Assembly: GCA_937773555.1 (NCBI GenBank)
Contig: CALJVT010000006.1
Coordinates: 207,501-271,500 of the forward strand
Direction: 5' to 3'
DNA: 64,000 bases
Source of the DNA: an uncultured Pseudomonadales bacterium
GTDB lineage: Bacteria > Pseudomonadota > Gammaproteobacteria > Pseudomonadales > Balneatricaceae
In this document: positions 62,960 through 64,000 of the stretch, in pieces
Numbering within the stretch: position 1 is the stretch's first letter
Layout of the letters: every line of letters begins with the position of its first letter
Program-made: the position numbers and the translations under genes
The notes under the pieces: generated by a model
What the model was told of the DNA's origin: nothing
Database searches by the model: none
What the model saw: the letters and a program-made list of their open reading frames with translations, nothing else

Positions 62960-64000
62960 TTATAATTTGCTGTAGCGCATTTTTACCGCATCTTCACCTA
63001 AAAGATACGCTAGCTCTTGTAACATGTCATCTTCTACTTCTAGACGCCACGGCGAGGCGCAGCGAATAACCCCTCGACCAACACTGTTTTCATACTGCAA
63101 TTCAAGCTTTGCTGCAGGCGTATCACCCCTTACCTGATGGGATGTTAAAATGCCAAGTAATTGTTGCAGGCCCTTACCTTGAGCAAAGTCAGGCGCTACC
63201 GATAAACACAATCCCTTAGAGAATACAGTACGCGCTTGAGGCATAGTAAGAATCTGCTGAGCACTCACTTTTAGGCCCCCAGAATAATCATCTTCTGACA
63301 CCTCACCCTCGACAATAAGTAAACGATCATTTTGTAGCAACTCTCGGTACTTTTCATAACTGTCGCCAAACAGAGCCACATCTACCCTAGCCCGCCGGTC
63401 ATCTAAAGTTAAAAAGGCTATCGTTTTACCACGCTTGGTTTTCATGGTTCGACTTGCTACGACTAGGCCCGCTATCCACTGCTTATCTTTTTTAGCAACA
63501 AGTTGGTCTAAACGGCATCGCAAAAAACGCCCTAACTCATGATCATAGCTATCAATAGGATGACCCGTAACATAGAGGCCCAAGGTATCTTTCTCACCTT
63601 TTAAACGCTGCTTGAGAGTTAACGGCCTAGCGGCTAAGTGCCTCTCATAAACGAACTCCAAAGCACCTTCATCATCTACTAGTGGAACAATTTCACCAAA
63701 CAGATCCATCATGCCTGCGTCCGCATTACGCTCGCTCTGATCCGCTGATTGCACGGCATCTGGTATAGCGCTATAAAGTACAGAACGCTCTTTATTAGGC
63801 ACTAACGTGTCTAGTGCACCGCTGGCTACCAGCGCATCCAACACGCGTTTATTTATTTTTTTACTACCAACACGCTTGCAAAAATCAAACAGGTTGATAA
63901 AGTCCCCACCTTTTTCACGGGCCTCGATAATGGCCGCAACTGGACCTTCGCCAACTCCTTTAACCGCACCAAGGCCATACACAACCTCATTGGCAGCATT
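62960..64000 (-). CDS. dnaE: DNA polymerase III subunit alpha, 3' part (5' end beyond right edge)
   Basis: This is the C-terminal third of the replicative polymerase catalytic subunit; the frame continues to the right edge. Visible are the helix-hairpin-helix region YGLGAVKGVGEGPV, the thumb/finger tail with INKRVLDALVASGALD, and the OB domain (WIAGLVVASRTMKTKRGK, FLTLDD), ending MRYSKL. About 346 codons are seen. It precedes accA, the conserved order. Confidence 0.95.
   Translation of the reverse strand, partial: NAANEVVYGLGAVKGVGEGPVAAIIEAREKGGDFINLFDFCKRVGSKKINKRVLDALVASGALDTLVPNKERSVLYSAIPDAVQSADQSERNADAGMMDLFGEIVPLVDDEGALEFVYERHLAARPLTLKQRLKGEKDTLGLYVTGHPIDSYDHELGRFLRCRLDQLVAKKDKQWIAGLVVASRTMKTKRGKTIAFLTLDDRRARVDVALFGDSYEKYRELLQNDRLLIVEGEVSEDDYSGGLKVSAQQILTMPQARTVFSKGLCLSVAPDFAQGKGLQQLLGILTSHQVRGDTPAAKLELQYENSVGRGVIRCASPWRLEVEDDMLQELAYLLGEDAVKMRYSKL

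Overview
The window reads as a chromosome segment of a free-living, probably marine gammaproteobacterium related to the Pseudomonas / Cellvibrio / Oceanospirillum side of the class. This rests on gene order. Two stretches follow the Pseudomonas-type chromosome closely: clpB-yfiH-rluD-bamD / minor pilins / fkpB-lspA-ileS-ribF-murJ-rpsT / proB-obgE-rpmA-rplU-ispB, and csrA-lysC-alaS-recX-recA-pncC-mutS-rpoS-nlpD-pcm-surE-truD-ftsB-eno-pyrG-tilS-accA-dnaE. I ran no database search, so genus and species stay open.

Layout. 1-3567: pssA (cut by the left edge), ilvH, ilvI and a small unknown protein. 3598-9032: clpB behind a clear sigma-32 promoter, yfiH, rluD, and divergent bamD. 9040-12181: nadE and a five-gene minor type IV pilin cluster. 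12297-18677: fkpB, lspA, ileS, ribF, murJ. 18922-24033: rpsT, a decayed class II glutamine amidotransferase, proB, obgE, rpmA, rplU, ispB. 24120-29607: fabA-fabB, plsC, and a molybdopterin operon (moaA, acyltransferase, moaC, moaD). 29743-34079: an RmlD-like reductase, an adenine/adenosine deaminase, dgkA, and a large acyl-CoA dehydrogenase with a PsrA-like palindrome upstream. 34240-39674: a tight biotin operon bioB-F-H-C-D and comF. 39680-42399: a rearranged region (below). 42269-64000: csrA to the 3' part of dnaE, mostly on the minus strand.

Most of the window is core housekeeping: branched-chain amino acids, proline, lysine, biotin, molybdopterin, fatty acids and phospholipid, peptidoglycan lipid carriers, translation, DNA repair, protein quality control and stationary-phase control. 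Several operons are joined by 1-4 bp start/stop overlaps (ilvIH, rluD-yfiH, bioBFHCD, moaCD, lrgAB, surE-pcm-popT, ftsB-truD).

The least ordinary part is 39168-42399. A 639-bp block running from inside comF to inside convergent csrA is duplicated in tandem, with a 4-bp microhomology (CCTA) at the junction. The second comF copy is split by exactly 1950 bp of unrelated DNA that carries intact lrgA-lrgB-type genes, a wrecked glutaminase gene cut off at one end, and an apparent ribosome site plus nine codons cut off at the other. No transposase, inverted ends or target duplication are visible, so it looks like captured linear DNA rather than a transposon. A second decay site (19333-19600) keeps only the two ends of a class II glutamine amidotransferase. 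Genes usual at these loci in relatives but absent here are ilvC, ispH, ispD/ispF, pilY1 and pilSR. No rRNA, tRNA, CRISPR array or complete insertion sequence was seen.
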